Assembly: GCA_902786855.1 (NCBI GenBank)
Contig: CADAEH010000005.1
Span: 1 to 64,000 of the forward strand
Length of the DNA stretch: 64,000 bases
From: an uncultured Eubacteriales bacterium
GTDB lineage: Bacteria > Bacillota > Clostridia > Peptostreptococcales > Anaerovoracaceae
Direction of reading: 5' to 3'
A program made the translations under genes and the position numbers. Below the pieces are notes generated by a model, which was not told the DNA's origin, made no database searches, and was given only the letters and a program-made list of their open reading frames with translations. Positions 52,443-61,296 of the stretch are shown here, one piece after another. Numbering within the stretch: the stretch's first letter is position 1; the number at the start of each line of letters is the position of its first letter.

Positions 52443-53018
52443 ATGAACGATGACAGCATCAAAATCATGTCGCTGCTTGACGAACTTGAAGAACTGATCA
52501 AATCTTCAGGTAAGATGCCATTTTCTGAAAAGGGTATCATTGATCTCGATGTAGCAGAAAAGATCATCGAGGACATGAGACTGAATCTCCCGAGAGATAT
52601 TCAGCAGGCGAAGTGGCTCGGTCAGGAAAAAGACAGAATCATCAACGACGCCAAGAGAGAATACAATCGTATGATCAACGAGGCAAAAGACCAGGTCGAG
52701 TATCTTGTCAACAATAACAGCATCTATAAGGATGCTCAGAAGAGAGCTGACGCTATACTCAAAGAAGCTGAGAATCATGCGAACTACATGAAATACAGGT
52801 CATATGAATATATTGACCAGCTTCTCTATGATATGCAGAACGATATTGCCAATGTAGGCAATGAGTATATACAGCCTATGGCAGATTACTTCAGTGAGAT
52901 GCTTAGTAACATCAACACAAGAGTCAACCAGAACAGACAGGAAATGAAGACTCTTGCAGAGAGAGTCCAGCTTGGAGAGCCTCCTGCAGAGAGTGCTCCG
53001 GAAAATCCTGCCGAATGA
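52443..53018 (+). CDS. Coiled-coil protein, V-ATPase subunit H/E-like
   Basis: A 191-residue acidic protein that is nearly all helix (AEKIIEDMRLNLPRDIQ; IINDAKREYNRMINEAKDQV; ADAILKEAENHAN). The Ala/Glu/Lys heptads resemble ATP synthase b/V-ATPase H stalk proteins and DivIVA-like proteins. A gene of this kind is commonly found right after coaD in Clostridia. Its C-terminus is Pro/Ala/Glu-rich (PPAESAPENPAE). No membrane helix. Role unknown. Confidence 0.7.
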   Translation: MNDDSIKIMSLLDELEELIKSSGKMPFSEKGIIDLDVAEKIIEDMRLNLPRDIQQAKWLGQEKDRIINDAKREYNRMINEAKDQVEYLVNNNSIYKDAQKRADAILKEAENHANYMKYRSYEYIDQLLYDMQNDIANVGNEYIQPMADYFSEMLSNINTRVNQNRQEMKTLAERVQLGEPPAESAPENPAE

Positions 53019-53047
53019 TCTGCTGTACATATATAATGTTCTGACAC

Positions 53048-53085
53048 GGGACCGGCTTTTGTTCGGTCCCATTTGAATTTTATGC
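53048..53085 (+). terminator. Probable terminator before tmcAL
   Basis: GGGACCG (53048-53054) pairs with CGGTCCC (53064-53070). The T tail is interrupted (ATTTGAATTTT). Confidence 0.65.
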
Positions 53086-53114
53086 TAAGTTCCTGAAATC
53101 TGAATTGATTAAAA

Positions 53115-54338
53115 ATGAAAGCAGTCGGGATCACAGCTGAATACAATCCTTTGCATAACGGGCATGTTTATCATATGCGCGAGGCTCGTTTGATAACAGG
53201 TGCCGACACAGTCGTTACCGCATTGAGCGGGAACTTCATGCAGCGCGGTATGCCCGCTGTTTCTGACAAATGGTCCAGAGCAGATCATGCACTGAGAAAC
53301 GGTGCGGATCTCGTTATAGAGATCCCTGTTTTGCATTGCCTCGGAAATGCCGGTCAGTATGCTTCAGCAGGTGTCAGACTGCTTGAATCTCTGGGTGTCA
53401 TTCATATAGCTTTCGGGAGCGAATCAGGAGATACTGATGTACTCATGCGTACAGCCGCATTCCTGAGGGATAACAGTAACAGTCTTGGGGAAGAGATCAG
53501 ATCTTTTGGCAGACAGGGATATAGTTATCCTTCGGCAAGGGAAATGGCTTTCAGAAAGCTTGGAGGAGACGGTGAATGTCTCAAGGTTTTAAATAATCCC
53601 AATGATATACTGGCGATTGAGTATATTTTAAATATGAAAAAAGCTCTTCCTGTTGCAGTCAGGAGACTGGGTGCAGAATACAGCCAGAAAGCAGACGAGA
53701 GTCAGCTGTTTCAGAGTGCTGCAGGAATAAGGGATATGCTTAGAAATGGCAGGGACATTTCAGACCACGTTCCCGGATGTGTCACAGACTGTCTGGCGGG
53801 ACAATTGACACCGGATATCATACGTGAAAGGGATACAAGACTGTTCGACATGATAAGATACGCTGTTTTATCATCATCTGCGGAAGCGATCGATGACTGT
53901 CCTTCCGGGGGTGAAGGACTTGGAAATCTTGTCAGAACTGAAGCAAGGACTGCCGATACTCTTGATCAGCTGATAAAACAGGTGAAATCGCGCAGATATA
54001 CTTATTCCAGGATATCACGACTCCTGATGCAGGTGCTTCTCGGTATAGACAGGTCTTCATTTTATTCTGAACCGGGTACATCATGTCCTGAACCGTCCTA
54101 TATCCGCATATTGGGATTCAATAATAAAGGAAGACAATATCTTTCAGAGATAAAGAATAAAGGAATATGCCCTCTGCCGGTTCTGACCAATATCAACAAA
54201 GAGAAATATGTACTGAACAGTAACTCAGCAGGTATGCTCGGGCTTGACGTACATGCTGCTGATGTCTATAGCCTGATCAACGGTCGAAGCATTTCTGAAA
54301 ACAGTGACTACAGAAAAAAACCAGTCTATCTGAGGTGA
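53115..54338 (+). CDS. tmcAL: tRNA(Met) cytidine acetate ligase (TmcAL, YlbM)
   Basis: A 407-residue enzyme of the YlbM group. The N-terminal nucleotidyltransferase motif is AEYNPLHNGHVYHMREAR, followed by ALSGNFMQRGMPAVSDKW, GADLVIEIP and FGSESGD. TmcAL acetylates C34 of elongator tRNA-Met using acetate and ATP. Normal length. It starts about 45 bp after a terminator-like hairpin. Confidence 0.95.
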   Translation: MKAVGITAEYNPLHNGHVYHMREARLITGADTVVTALSGNFMQRGMPAVSDKWSRADHALRNGADLVIEIPVLHCLGNAGQYASAGVRLLESLGVIHIAFGSESGDTDVLMRTAAFLRDNSNSLGEEIRSFGRQGYSYPSAREMAFRKLGGDGECLKVLNNPNDILAIEYILNMKKALPVAVRRLGAEYSQKADESQLFQSAAGIRDMLRNGRDISDHVPGCVTDCLAGQLTPDIIRERDTRLFDMIRYAVLSSSAEAIDDCPSGGEGLGNLVRTEARTADTLDQLIKQVKSRRYTYSRISRLLMQVLLGIDRSSFYSEPGTSCPEPSYIRILGFNNKGRQYLSEIKNKGICPLPVLTNINKEKYVLNSNSAGMLGLDVHAADVYSLINGRSISENSDYRKKPVYLR

Positions 54339-54396
54339 AAAAGCAGCAAATATTATTGCGGATTATTAATTCCATCTGAAATAACAAAAAAAGTGC

Positions 54397-54425
54397 TTGC
54401 ATTAGCTTATAATTTGAGTTATTTT
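54397..54425 (+). promoter_or_regulatory. Promoter of tRNA-Pro
   Basis: TTGCAT (54397-54402), 17-bp spacer, TATTTT (54420-54425). It places the transcript start about 6 bp before the tRNA. A TATAAT at 54408-54413 is too close to this -35 to be its partner. Confidence 0.5.
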
Positions 54426-54437
54426 ATTAATGCACGC

Positions 54438-54514
54438 CGGGGTGTGGCTCAGCTTGGTAGAGCGCTTCGTTCGGGACGAAGAGGTCGCATGTTCAAATCA
54501 TGTCACCCCGACCA
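54438..54514 (+). tRNA. tRNA-Pro (anticodon CGG)
   Basis: A 77-nt cloverleaf. Acceptor CGGGGTG/CACCCCG, D-arm GCTC/GAGC with loop AGCTTGGTA, anticodon stem CTTCG/CGAAG with loop TTCGGGA, T-arm with loop TTCAAAT. The discriminator is A and the CCA end is encoded at 54512-54514. The anticodon CGG reads CCG. One T-stem pair is a wobble. Confidence 0.95.
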
Positions 54515-54519
54515 CTTGA

Positions 54520-54546
54520 GGGACTGCATGTGCAGTCCCTTGATTT
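54520..54546 (+). terminator. Terminator of tRNA-Pro
   Basis: GGGACTGCA (54520-54528) and TGCAGTCCC (54531-54539) form a 9-bp hairpin with a T-rich tail (TTGATTT). Confidence 0.7.
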
Positions 54547-54577
54547 ATGATTATCAGCTTAAAATCAGAGAAAATCG

Positions 54578-54606
54578 TTGACAATGCTGATACTGATGAA
54601 TATAAT
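54578..54606 (+). promoter_or_regulatory. Consensus promoter of rpmF
   Basis: A perfect TTGACA (54578-54583), 17-bp spacer and perfect TATAAT (54601-54606). It is followed at 54615-54634 by a hairpin (GCGAC-GGTC / GACC-GTCGC) at the transcript 5' end. Confidence 0.85.
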
Positions 54607-54614
54607 AATTTGGT

Positions 54615-54634
54615 GCGACGGTCAGACCGGTCGC
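54615..54634 (+). other. 5' leader hairpin of rpmF
   Basis: GCGACGGTC and GACC plus GTCGC form a hairpin with one unpaired G, starting about two bases after the predicted transcript start. It could stabilise the mRNA 5' end. Confidence 0.45.
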
Positions 54635-54682
54635 TATCAGATGAGCTAATTATCAGATTATATATATAAGGAGGTGTCGACA

Positions 54683-54857
54683 GTGGCAGTACCTAAGAGG
54701 AAAACATCACAGGCTAAGACAAGCGGCAGAAAGGCTGCTAACATGAAGAAGAGCATGACTTTCGATCTGTCCTCAGTGCCATGAGCCAAAGCTTCCACAC
54801 AGAGTATGTCCTAACTGCGGTTACTATGACGGAAAAGACGTTGTTAACGCTGAGTAA
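54683..54857 (+). pseudogene. rpmF: rpmF (50S ribosomal protein L32), frameshifted as written
   Basis: GTG 54683 with AAGGAGGTG upstream opens MAVPKRKTSQAKTSGRKAA, a clear L32 start, but the frame stops at 54782-54784 after DLSSVP. The rest continues in the +1 frame as [20 protein letters not shown] and ends at TAA 54855-54857. The expected join would supply a CP pair before QCHE. A 5-nt loss at a CCT direct repeat would explain both the shift and the missing first zinc cysteine. Promoter and terminator are intact. This is either a real mutation (with another L32 gene elsewhere) or a sequence error. The usual upstream DUF177 gene is missing too. Confidence 0.8.
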
Positions 54858-54892
54858 TATTAAGACAGTAACTAAATCATCATGATGGAAGG

Positions 54893-54925
54893 GTGCAAGC
54901 TCACAGAGCTTGCACTATTTATTTA
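54893..54925 (+). terminator. Terminator of rpmF
   Basis: GTGCAAGCT (54893-54901) pairs perfectly with AGCTTGCAC (54907-54915), followed by a T-rich tail. Confidence 0.8.
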
Positions 54926-54982
54926 CAAAAAACAGGAATGTAAAGCATGCTTTACAAACACAATATGTCGACAATATATGGG

Positions 54983-55011
54983 GTGACTCAAACAACATAT
55001 CGTGGTATAAT
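54983..55011 (+). promoter_or_regulatory. Promoter of uppP
   Basis: GTGACT (54983-54988), 17-bp spacer, TATAAT (55006-55011) preceded by TGG, giving an extended -10. The start codon lies 65 bp on. Confidence 0.6.
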
Positions 55012-55075
55012 ATATTGATTTTTTATGTGCAGACGTTTCAGACCGTAGTGCATATATCAAAAGGAGGAAAGAAAA

Positions 55076-55909
55076 TTGTCTTATTTTGAAGCGATATTTC
55101 TCGGGCTGGTTCAGGGGCTGACAGAGTTTTTGCCGGTGAGCAGCTCCGGGCATCTTCTGATTGCTCAGCATTTTCTGGGTATATCCGCTGATTCAGTGCT
55201 GATATTCACCATACTGCTGCATGTGGGTACTCTTATATCGATATTCTTCTGCTATTGGGATGATCTGATAGCTTTGATCAAAGAACTATTCATAACGATT
55301 GCTGACCTTGTGACCGGAAAAGGACTCAGGCTCGCCGAGAGGCCTATTCGCAAGCTGGGCGTTATGATCATCATCGCATCGATACCTACAGCAATCATCG
55401 GACTCGCTTTCAATGATCTCTTTGAGTCATTTTATGAAACACTGCTTCCGACCGGAGTCGGACTGCTCTTTACCGGAATCCTTCTGTGGATCGCACAGTC
55501 TCACAGAAAGAACAAAACAGGTATCAGGCAGATGACATGGGCTCATGCAGTGATAATCGGAACTATGCAGGGGATCGCGATCTGCCCGGGTATCTCCAGA
55601 TCCGGATCAACACTCGTCGGTGGTCTGATATCCGGACTGGAAAGAAACTTTGCAGTCGAATTCGCCTTCCTTATTTCAGTTCCATCCATCCTCGGATCAC
55701 TTATCCTCGAGGCCCACGGAGGTGAGATGGGAGCAGTAACCGGCAGCATCGGACCTGTGATAGTGGGATGTGTAGTAGCTGCATTATCCGGCATACTGGC
55801 AATAAAGACCATGATCACTGTGGTCAGGAAGTACAGCCTCAGATTCTTTTCGTTCTATGTCTGGGCTGTCGGTATTTTCCTTATCATATATACACTTGTA
55901 ACTAAGTAA
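55076..55909 (+). CDS. uppP: Undecaprenyl-diphosphatase UppP (BacA)
   Basis: A 277-residue integral membrane phosphatase that recycles undecaprenyl diphosphate for wall and glycan synthesis. Motifs are GLVQGLTEFLPVSSSGHL (with conserved Glu and Ser) and GTMQGIAICPGISRSGST, the second half of the inverted repeat. It starts with TTG at 55076, with AAAGGAGG 9 bp before. Its product supports the carrier used by the Gtr and polymer genes of this window. Confidence 0.95.
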   Translation: MSYFEAIFLGLVQGLTEFLPVSSSGHLLIAQHFLGISADSVLIFTILLHVGTLISIFFCYWDDLIALIKELFITIADLVTGKGLRLAERPIRKLGVMIIIASIPTAIIGLAFNDLFESFYETLLPTGVGLLFTGILLWIAQSHRKNKTGIRQMTWAHAVIIGTMQGIAICPGISRSGSTLVGGLISGLERNFAVEFAFLISVPSILGSLILEAHGGEMGAVTGSIGPVIVGCVVAALSGILAIKTMITVVRKYSLRFFSFYVWAVGIFLIIYTLVTK

Positions 55910-55947
55910 TAAAACACTGAATGGATGTTTAGGCAGGAGACTATCTT

Positions 55948-58900
55948 ATGGCTGCAGACAATCAGAATAATAAAAAAAGAGGTCCGGGCAGACCGCCCGG
56001 GAGCAAGAATAAGAGCGGCGGAAACAATTCCGGGAGCAAAAGCAAGTCTCAGAGTGGTGCTGCTGTAAGTTCTGAGCAGGCAAAGATCGACAAGATCAGA
56101 GCGATGCAGGAACAATACGACCGCGACAGGCGCAATCTGGACGTGATATGGAGCATAACTCTTGCAGCGTTCGGTATATTTTTACTGTTCACTGTCGTTA
56201 TGAATACTACAGGATCATTCGGTAAGACTGTACATGACATCTGCATGGGTCTGTTTGGCATCATGGCTTATGTGCTGCCGTTTTTCATCATTATCTTTGC
56301 GCTGCTTCTGTTCTTCAGAAAGATGCAGCACATCAGCGGCAGGACAGTTTTGTTCAGTCTGCTGATATTCCTTAATATGTGCATCCTTAATTCTTACCGT
56401 TTCATCGATGAGAAAGCGCTCGGCTTCGGATTCCTTGAAATGGCACAGTATTATTTTGATGGTATCGAAAACGGCGGCGGTGGAGCAGTAGGAATGTGGC
56501 TCGGATCAGTTCTGGTCAAGTTTTTCGGTATGCCGGGTCTGCTTATAATCGCCTCTGCAATACTCCTCATTTCGATATTTCTTGTAGCAAATACTCCTAT
56601 CTCCCGTTTCTTTGACAATGCGTTCAAAAAGCATGAACAAAAGCGCATTTTCAGGGAGCTCGAGGAGGCAGAGACAGCTAAGATCCAGATGGCTGTTGCC
56701 ACAGCAGCTACCCCTGGAGCCGACCCTGATACCGGTATCGTGCAGGGAGGTATACAGCCTGAGGATAAGGAGCCGGTATTCGCCGGATCGGCGAAGTCGA
56801 TCTGGAAGTCTATCCTGAATGGCATCATGAGAACAGACGATGAGCCGGACAGAGTTCCGAGTCAGCAGGAACAGTATGAGGCCCTGAGAAGATCAGGAGA
56901 AACACAGTCCGGGCAGACTGCTGATGCCGGACATGTCAAAACAGTGGAGCCTATTGCTCCTATGAACCCTATGGCTGCAGTACAGCCTCATACGGAAGAA
57001 GATGACATAACATATACGCAGGTCTTCGGAAGAGATACTTTCTTCGGACAGGTGGCAAAAAAGATCACCGGAGCATTCGGAAAAAAAGAAGAGCCTGAAA
57101 AAGCGAGAAAGGTAGTAGAGGACGGTCGCATGCACTATGACGATGTCGATTACCTTGACTTCGGATATCCCGGAAGGAGAAAGTCTGCTCCGGATGAAAC
57201 TGCAGCAGATCCATCTCCGGTCCAGGAAAGGAAAGAAACAGAGACTCAGCCTCGTTCCTTTGGAATGGGCGGAGATACTTCCGTTACTGACAATTACCGT
57301 GGCGGCAAGCATTACGGTCTCAGTGATGATGACTATGGCCACTCCGGAGGCTATGGTCTGGACGGGAAAGGGAGATCATCTGAAAACAGAGGAGCTGACA
57401 GTATCAATTATGCAAGCGGAAATGCTGCAGGCGCAGGGATAGCTAAAGGTATCAGCGGTATATCCGGCAGCGGTATGGACGGCGGATATGAAGAAGCGAA
57501 TAAGCGCAGAAGCAGAAAAGCTAACAACGGCGTCGGTCCTCGTAAAGGACTTGCGGATGAAGGAGATACTACGGGAAAAACGCGCAGCTCCGGCAAGGGA
57601 CTTCAGGATGACGATAACAGAACTGCTGAGGATGAAGCTCTTGCTGACAGTTTCAACAAACAGACAGATGACTCTGCATACGAGCTCCCGCCTGTAAACC
57701 TGCTTAAAAGGAGTACAGGGAGCAAACAGATGATGTCAGATTATCAGCTTGAAGAGAAAGCTGACCTGCTTGAGAAGACTCTTAATGATTTCGGAGTTGA
57801 AGCCAAGGTCCTGACGGTAACTCAGGGAGCATCGGTAACAAGATATGAGGTGCAGCCTGCAACAGGCGTTAAAGTATCAAAAATAACAAGTCTTGCAGAT
57901 GATATAGCACTCAACCTCAGAGCAAAATCTATCAGGATAGAGGCACCTATACCGGGCAAAGCTGCGGTAGGGATCGAGGTGGAAAACGACAAGCCGTCAC
58001 CTGTGCTCATCAGAGAACTCATTGAATCCGATGAATTCACCTCATCAAAGTCGAAGATAACATTTGTTGTAGGACAGGATATTTCCGGTAACAATATCGT
58101 TGCCGACCTCAAGGAGATGCCGCATCTTCTGATTGCAGGTGCGACAGGCTCAGGTAAGTCCGTATGCATAAACACAATAATCGCAAGCTTCCTGTATAAG
58201 GCAAAGCCGTCAGAGCTGAAGCTTGTCATGATCGATCCTAAGGTCGTCGAACTCGCTAACTACAACGGTATACCTCACATGCTGACTCCTGTAGTTACCG
58301 ATGCAAGGAAAGCATCAAGAGCACTTGCAATTGCTGTAGAGGAAATGGACAAGAGGTATGAACTCTTTGCAAATGAAGGTGTAAAGGATCTTGAATCATA
58401 TAATGAACTGCAGAAAGCCAACCACGAGCCTCAGAATTGCAGGCCTCAGATCGTCATCATTATCGATGAGCTTGCAGATCTGATGATGGCTGCTCCTTCA
58501 GAGGTAGAAAACTCAATATGCAGGCTGGCTCAGAAAGCAAGAGCTGCAGGAATGCATTTAATAGTTGCTACACAGAGACCTTCGGTCGACGTAGTTACAG
58601 GTCTTATTAAAGCTAATATCCCTTCCAGGATAGCATTCAGTGTGGCGTCCCAGTTTGACTCGAGGACGATCCTCGATATGGCCGGAGCTGAAAAACTTCT
58701 CGGAAAGGGCGATATGCTCTTCTCACCGGTCGGATCCAGCAAGCCATACCGTGTTCAGGGTCCTTATATCTCTGACAGTGAGATAGACAAGCTGATCCGT
58801 TTTGTCAAAAAAGAAGGCGGAACTCCTGTGTATGACGATGATATCGTTAAAGCGATCGAGAGCAATGATAAAAGAGGTGGCTCCGAACCACAGGATGAGC

Positions 58901-59337
58901 TGACAGAAGATGCTATCGCATTCATACTTAAATCAGGTCAGGCTTCGGTATCAATGCTCCAGAGAAGGTTCAGGATCGGTTACAACAGAGCTGCCAGGAT
59001 CATTGATGAGATAGAAGAAAAGGGTATTATCGGACCGTCTGATGGCTCAAGACCGAGACAGGTACTTATTACCGAAGACCAGTATTACAATGGAGGATAT
59101 AATGCTGCTCAGGCTGCGGAGACCATCGATGAGATATCGCCGCAGGAAAAAGCCGAGCTGAATGAAAAAGTCACAGGCAAGCCGCATATGAATCTCGTAT
59201 CTTCGAAGCAATCCGGAGATGACTTATATGACATCCCTGAACCTCCAAAAGATACTTCAAGGAATACTGCAGTAGACTATTTCAATTCTCTTCCTGAAAG
59301 CGTTCGTAAGATGATACTCAATTCAGATAATGAATAA
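55948..59337 (+). CDS. ftsK: DNA translocase FtsK/SpoIIIE
   Basis: An 1129-residue translocase. The N-terminus has an AT-hook-like RGPGRPPGSKNK (about 12-23), then about four transmembrane helices (70-215). A long low-complexity linker (about 220-600) rich in Gly, Ser and charged residues follows. The motor has Walker A GATGSGKSV (about 731), Walker B IIIDELADLMM and GSSKPYRVQG. The C-terminal gamma winged helix (about 995-1055, GQASVSMLQRRFRIGYNRA) recognises KOPS/SRS-type sequences. It pumps DNA through the septum during division and possibly sporulation. Overlaps rimO slightly. Confidence 0.95.
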   Translation: MAADNQNNKKRGPGRPPGSKNKSGGNNSGSKSKSQSGAAVSSEQAKIDKIRAMQEQYDRDRRNLDVIWSITLAAFGIFLLFTVVMNTTGSFGKTVHDICMGLFGIMAYVLPFFIIIFALLLFFRKMQHISGRTVLFSLLIFLNMCILNSYRFIDEKALGFGFLEMAQYYFDGIENGGGGAVGMWLGSVLVKFFGMPGLLIIASAILLISIFLVANTPISRFFDNAFKKHEQKRIFRELEEAETAKIQMAVATAATPGADPDTGIVQGGIQPEDKEPVFAGSAKSIWKSILNGIMRTDDEPDRVPSQQEQYEALRRSGETQSGQTADAGHVKTVEPIAPMNPMAAVQPHTEEDDITYTQVFGRDTFFGQVAKKITGAFGKKEEPEKARKVVEDGRMHYDDVDYLDFGYPGRRKSAPDETAADPSPVQERKETETQPRSFGMGGDTSVTDNYRGGKHYGLSDDDYGHSGGYGLDGKGRSSENRGADSINYASGNAAGAGIAKGISGISGSGMDGGYEEANKRRSRKANNGVGPRKGLADEGDTTGKTRSSGKGLQDDDNRTAEDEALADSFNKQTDDSAYELPPVNLLKRSTGSKQMMSDYQLEEKADLLEKTLNDFGVEAKVLTVTQGASVTRYEVQPATGVKVSKITSLADDIALNLRAKSIRIEAPIPGKAAVGIEVENDKPSPVLIRELIESDEFTSSKSKITFVVGQDISGNNIVADLKEMPHLLIAGATGSGKSVCINTIIASFLYKAKPSELKLVMIDPKVVELANYNGIPHMLTPVVTDARKASRALAIAVEEMDKRYELFANEGVKDLESYNELQKANHEPQNCRPQIVIIIDELADLMMAAPSEVENSICRLAQKARAAGMHLIVATQRPSVDVVTGLIKANIPSRIAFSVASQFDSRTILDMAGAEKLLGKGDMLFSPVGSSKPYRVQGPYISDSEIDKLIRFVKKEGGTPVYDDDIVKAIESNDKRGGSEPQDELTEDAIAFILKSGQASVSMLQRRFRIGYNRAARIIDEIEEKGIIGPSDGSRPRQVLITEDQYYNGGYNAAQAAETIDEISPQEKAELNEKVTGKPHMNLVSSKQSGDDLYDIPEPPKDTSRNTAVDYFNSLPESVRKMILNSDNE

Positions 59338-60691
59338 AATGAAAAAAGTATATATTGACACTCTTGGCTGTGCCAAGAACGAATATGATTCACAGATGCT
59401 TGCGGCTTCTCTTACATTGAGGGGCTGCAGCATTGTGTTTGCGCCTGAAGAAGCTGACATTATCATCGTTAACACCTGCGGGTTCATTGAGGATGCAAAA
59501 AAAGAGTCGATCGAAAGGATCTTTGAGCTTGCAGAGGAAAAGGACAGAGATGTGAAGCTCGTGGTCACCGGCTGTCTTTCAGAGAGATATCATAAGGAAC
59601 TGTCTGAGGAGATGCCTGAAGTTGACATGTTTTTTGGCGTAAATGACTATGATGACCTTCCGGGAATCCTGCTTGGCGAGACAGAAAAACCATGTTCTGC
59701 TGCTGAGAATAAAAGCGATAAAAAGAGAGACCTGGTAGGAAGTGAAACAGATGATCTCAGGTACAGAAAGAGACTCTATGATGAAGGCGCTTATTACGGT
59801 TATCTTAAAATAGCAGAGGGCTGTAACAATGCATGCAGCTTCTGTGCGATCCCTCTGATACGCGGTCCTTTCAGATCAAAGCGTATCGAAGACTGCATAC
59901 GTGAAGCACAGGATATGGCGGATGCAGGGATCAGAGAGCTGATACTGATCGCTCAGGATACGTCCCAATATGGTCGCGACCTGTACGGGAAGCTGTGTCT
60001 TCCGGAGCTTCTCAGGGAGCTTTGCAGGATCGATGGCATAGAATGGATCAGGCTGATGTATGTTTACGATAACGGTATTACGGACGAACTCATTGAAACT
60101 ATCGCAAATGAGCCGAAGATCTGCAAATACATCGATATGCCGATCCAGCATATCTCTGACAAGGTCCTTCACCGTATGAGAAGACAGTCGACAGGTCGAT
60201 CTATCATATCTGTTATAGAAAAACTAAGAGAACGTATCCCGGAAGTGCATATCAGAACCACCTTGCTGGTTGGTTTTCCGGGCGAAACAGAAGAAGATAT
60301 CGATGAACTTCTCGGCTTTATCGACAATATGAAGATAGACAGGCTTGGAGCTTTTGCCTTTTCTGAAGAAGAAGGTACTCCTTCCTTTGAGCTTGACGGC
60401 AAACTCGACGATGAAACAAAGCAGGCAAGAAGGAATGCAGTTATGGAGCATCAGCTCAGAGTCAGCGAGGAGCTCAATGAGAAAAAGATAGGAAAGACTT
60501 ATGAAGTTATCGTGGATGAGATCGTTGATGAAGGAGTTTTTTCAGGCAGAACAAGATTTGACTCTCCTGAGATAGACTGCAATGTCACTTTTGAGAGTGA
60601 GTACGATCTTGATCCCGGCGATATCGTTAATGTTCTGATCATAAATGCATATGAATATGATCTTGAAGGTAAAGCTGTTTTTTCAGAATGA
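59330..60691 (+). CDS. rimO: Ribosomal protein S12 methylthiotransferase RimO
   Basis: A 453-residue radical-SAM enzyme that methylthiolates Asp of ribosomal protein S12. The N-terminal UPF0004 cysteines are in LGCAKNEYDSQ, NTCGFIEDAKKES and VTGCLSERY. The radical-SAM cluster is CNNACSFC (C165, C169, C172). A C-terminal TRAM domain follows. Start is uncertain: ATG 59330 overlaps ftsK by 8 bp and ATG 59339 (MKKVYIDT) begins right at the conserved sequence. Neither has a clear ribosome site. Confidence 0.95.
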   Translation: MNKMKKVYIDTLGCAKNEYDSQMLAASLTLRGCSIVFAPEEADIIIVNTCGFIEDAKKESIERIFELAEEKDRDVKLVVTGCLSERYHKELSEEMPEVDMFFGVNDYDDLPGILLGETEKPCSAAENKSDKKRDLVGSETDDLRYRKRLYDEGAYYGYLKIAEGCNNACSFCAIPLIRGPFRSKRIEDCIREAQDMADAGIRELILIAQDTSQYGRDLYGKLCLPELLRELCRIDGIEWIRLMYVYDNGITDELIETIANEPKICKYIDMPIQHISDKVLHRMRRQSTGRSIISVIEKLRERIPEVHIRTTLLVGFPGETEEDIDELLGFIDNMKIDRLGAFAFSEEEGTPSFELDGKLDDETKQARRNAVMEHQLRVSEELNEKKIGKTYEVIVDEIVDEGVFSGRTRFDSPEIDCNVTFESEYDLDPGDIVNVLIINAYEYDLEGKAVFSE

Positions 60692-60718
60692 ATTACCTGA
60701 TATAAGGAGGATAATAAA

Positions 60719-61249
60719 ATGAATCTGCCAAATAAACTTACAATAGGAAGAATGATCTGCGTGCCTTTTTTCATAGTGCTCTTTATTATGGAAATCTACC
60801 CTGCAGCACTCATCATTTTCATCGGTGCTTCCCTGACTGATCTCCTGGATGGCAAGATCGCCAGGGCCCGCAATCTCGTCACTAATTTCGGCAAGATAAT
60901 GGATCCGCTCGCTGATAAGATCCTGGTGTATTCCGCCCTGTGTCTTTTCATTGAAACCAATTCCATCGAGGCATGGATGCTGATCATAATACTTGCAAGA
61001 GAATTCGTAGTTGCCGGAATGAGGACTGTTGCAGCTTCTGAGGGCCGTGTCCTTGCTGCAGGTATGTCAGGCAAGATCAAGACTGTTCTCCAGATGATAG
61101 CTGTTATTCTGATAATACTGGGACTCTGGCTGTCCGACATCCATCAGATAACTGTCGCAGGATATGCCATTTTCATAGCATCGCTTGTTATGACTGTATA
61201 TTCAGGCGCTGAATACGTGTATAAGAACAGAGACGTTTTCTCGATGTGA
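60719..61249 (+). CDS. pgsA: CDP-diacylglycerol-glycerol-3-phosphate 3-phosphatidyltransferase
   Basis: A 176-residue membrane enzyme of the CDP-alcohol phosphatidyltransferase family. The motif DLLDGKIARARN followed by GKIMDPLADK gives all the catalytic Asp residues (D-x2-DG-x2-AR-x8-G-x3-D-x3-D). It makes phosphatidylglycerol phosphate. ATAAGGAGGA before the ATG. Standard place between rimO and cinA. Confidence 0.95.
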   Translation: MNLPNKLTIGRMICVPFFIVLFIMEIYPAALIIFIGASLTDLLDGKIARARNLVTNFGKIMDPLADKILVYSALCLFIETNSIEAWMLIIILAREFVVAGMRTVAASEGRVLAAGMSGKIKTVLQMIAVILIILGLWLSDIHQITVAGYAIFIASLVMTVYSGAEYVYKNRDVFSM

Positions 61250-61296
61250 CGAGCTGATGCATTAAGATGTCACAAATGGCAGAGGTAAAACAAAGC

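Noticed and set aside
54755-54790. Programmed frameshift in rpmF
   Set aside because: No slippery heptamer, stimulatory structure or internal Shine-Dalgarno is evident, and L32 is not known to use recoding. A deletion explains the missing residues better.
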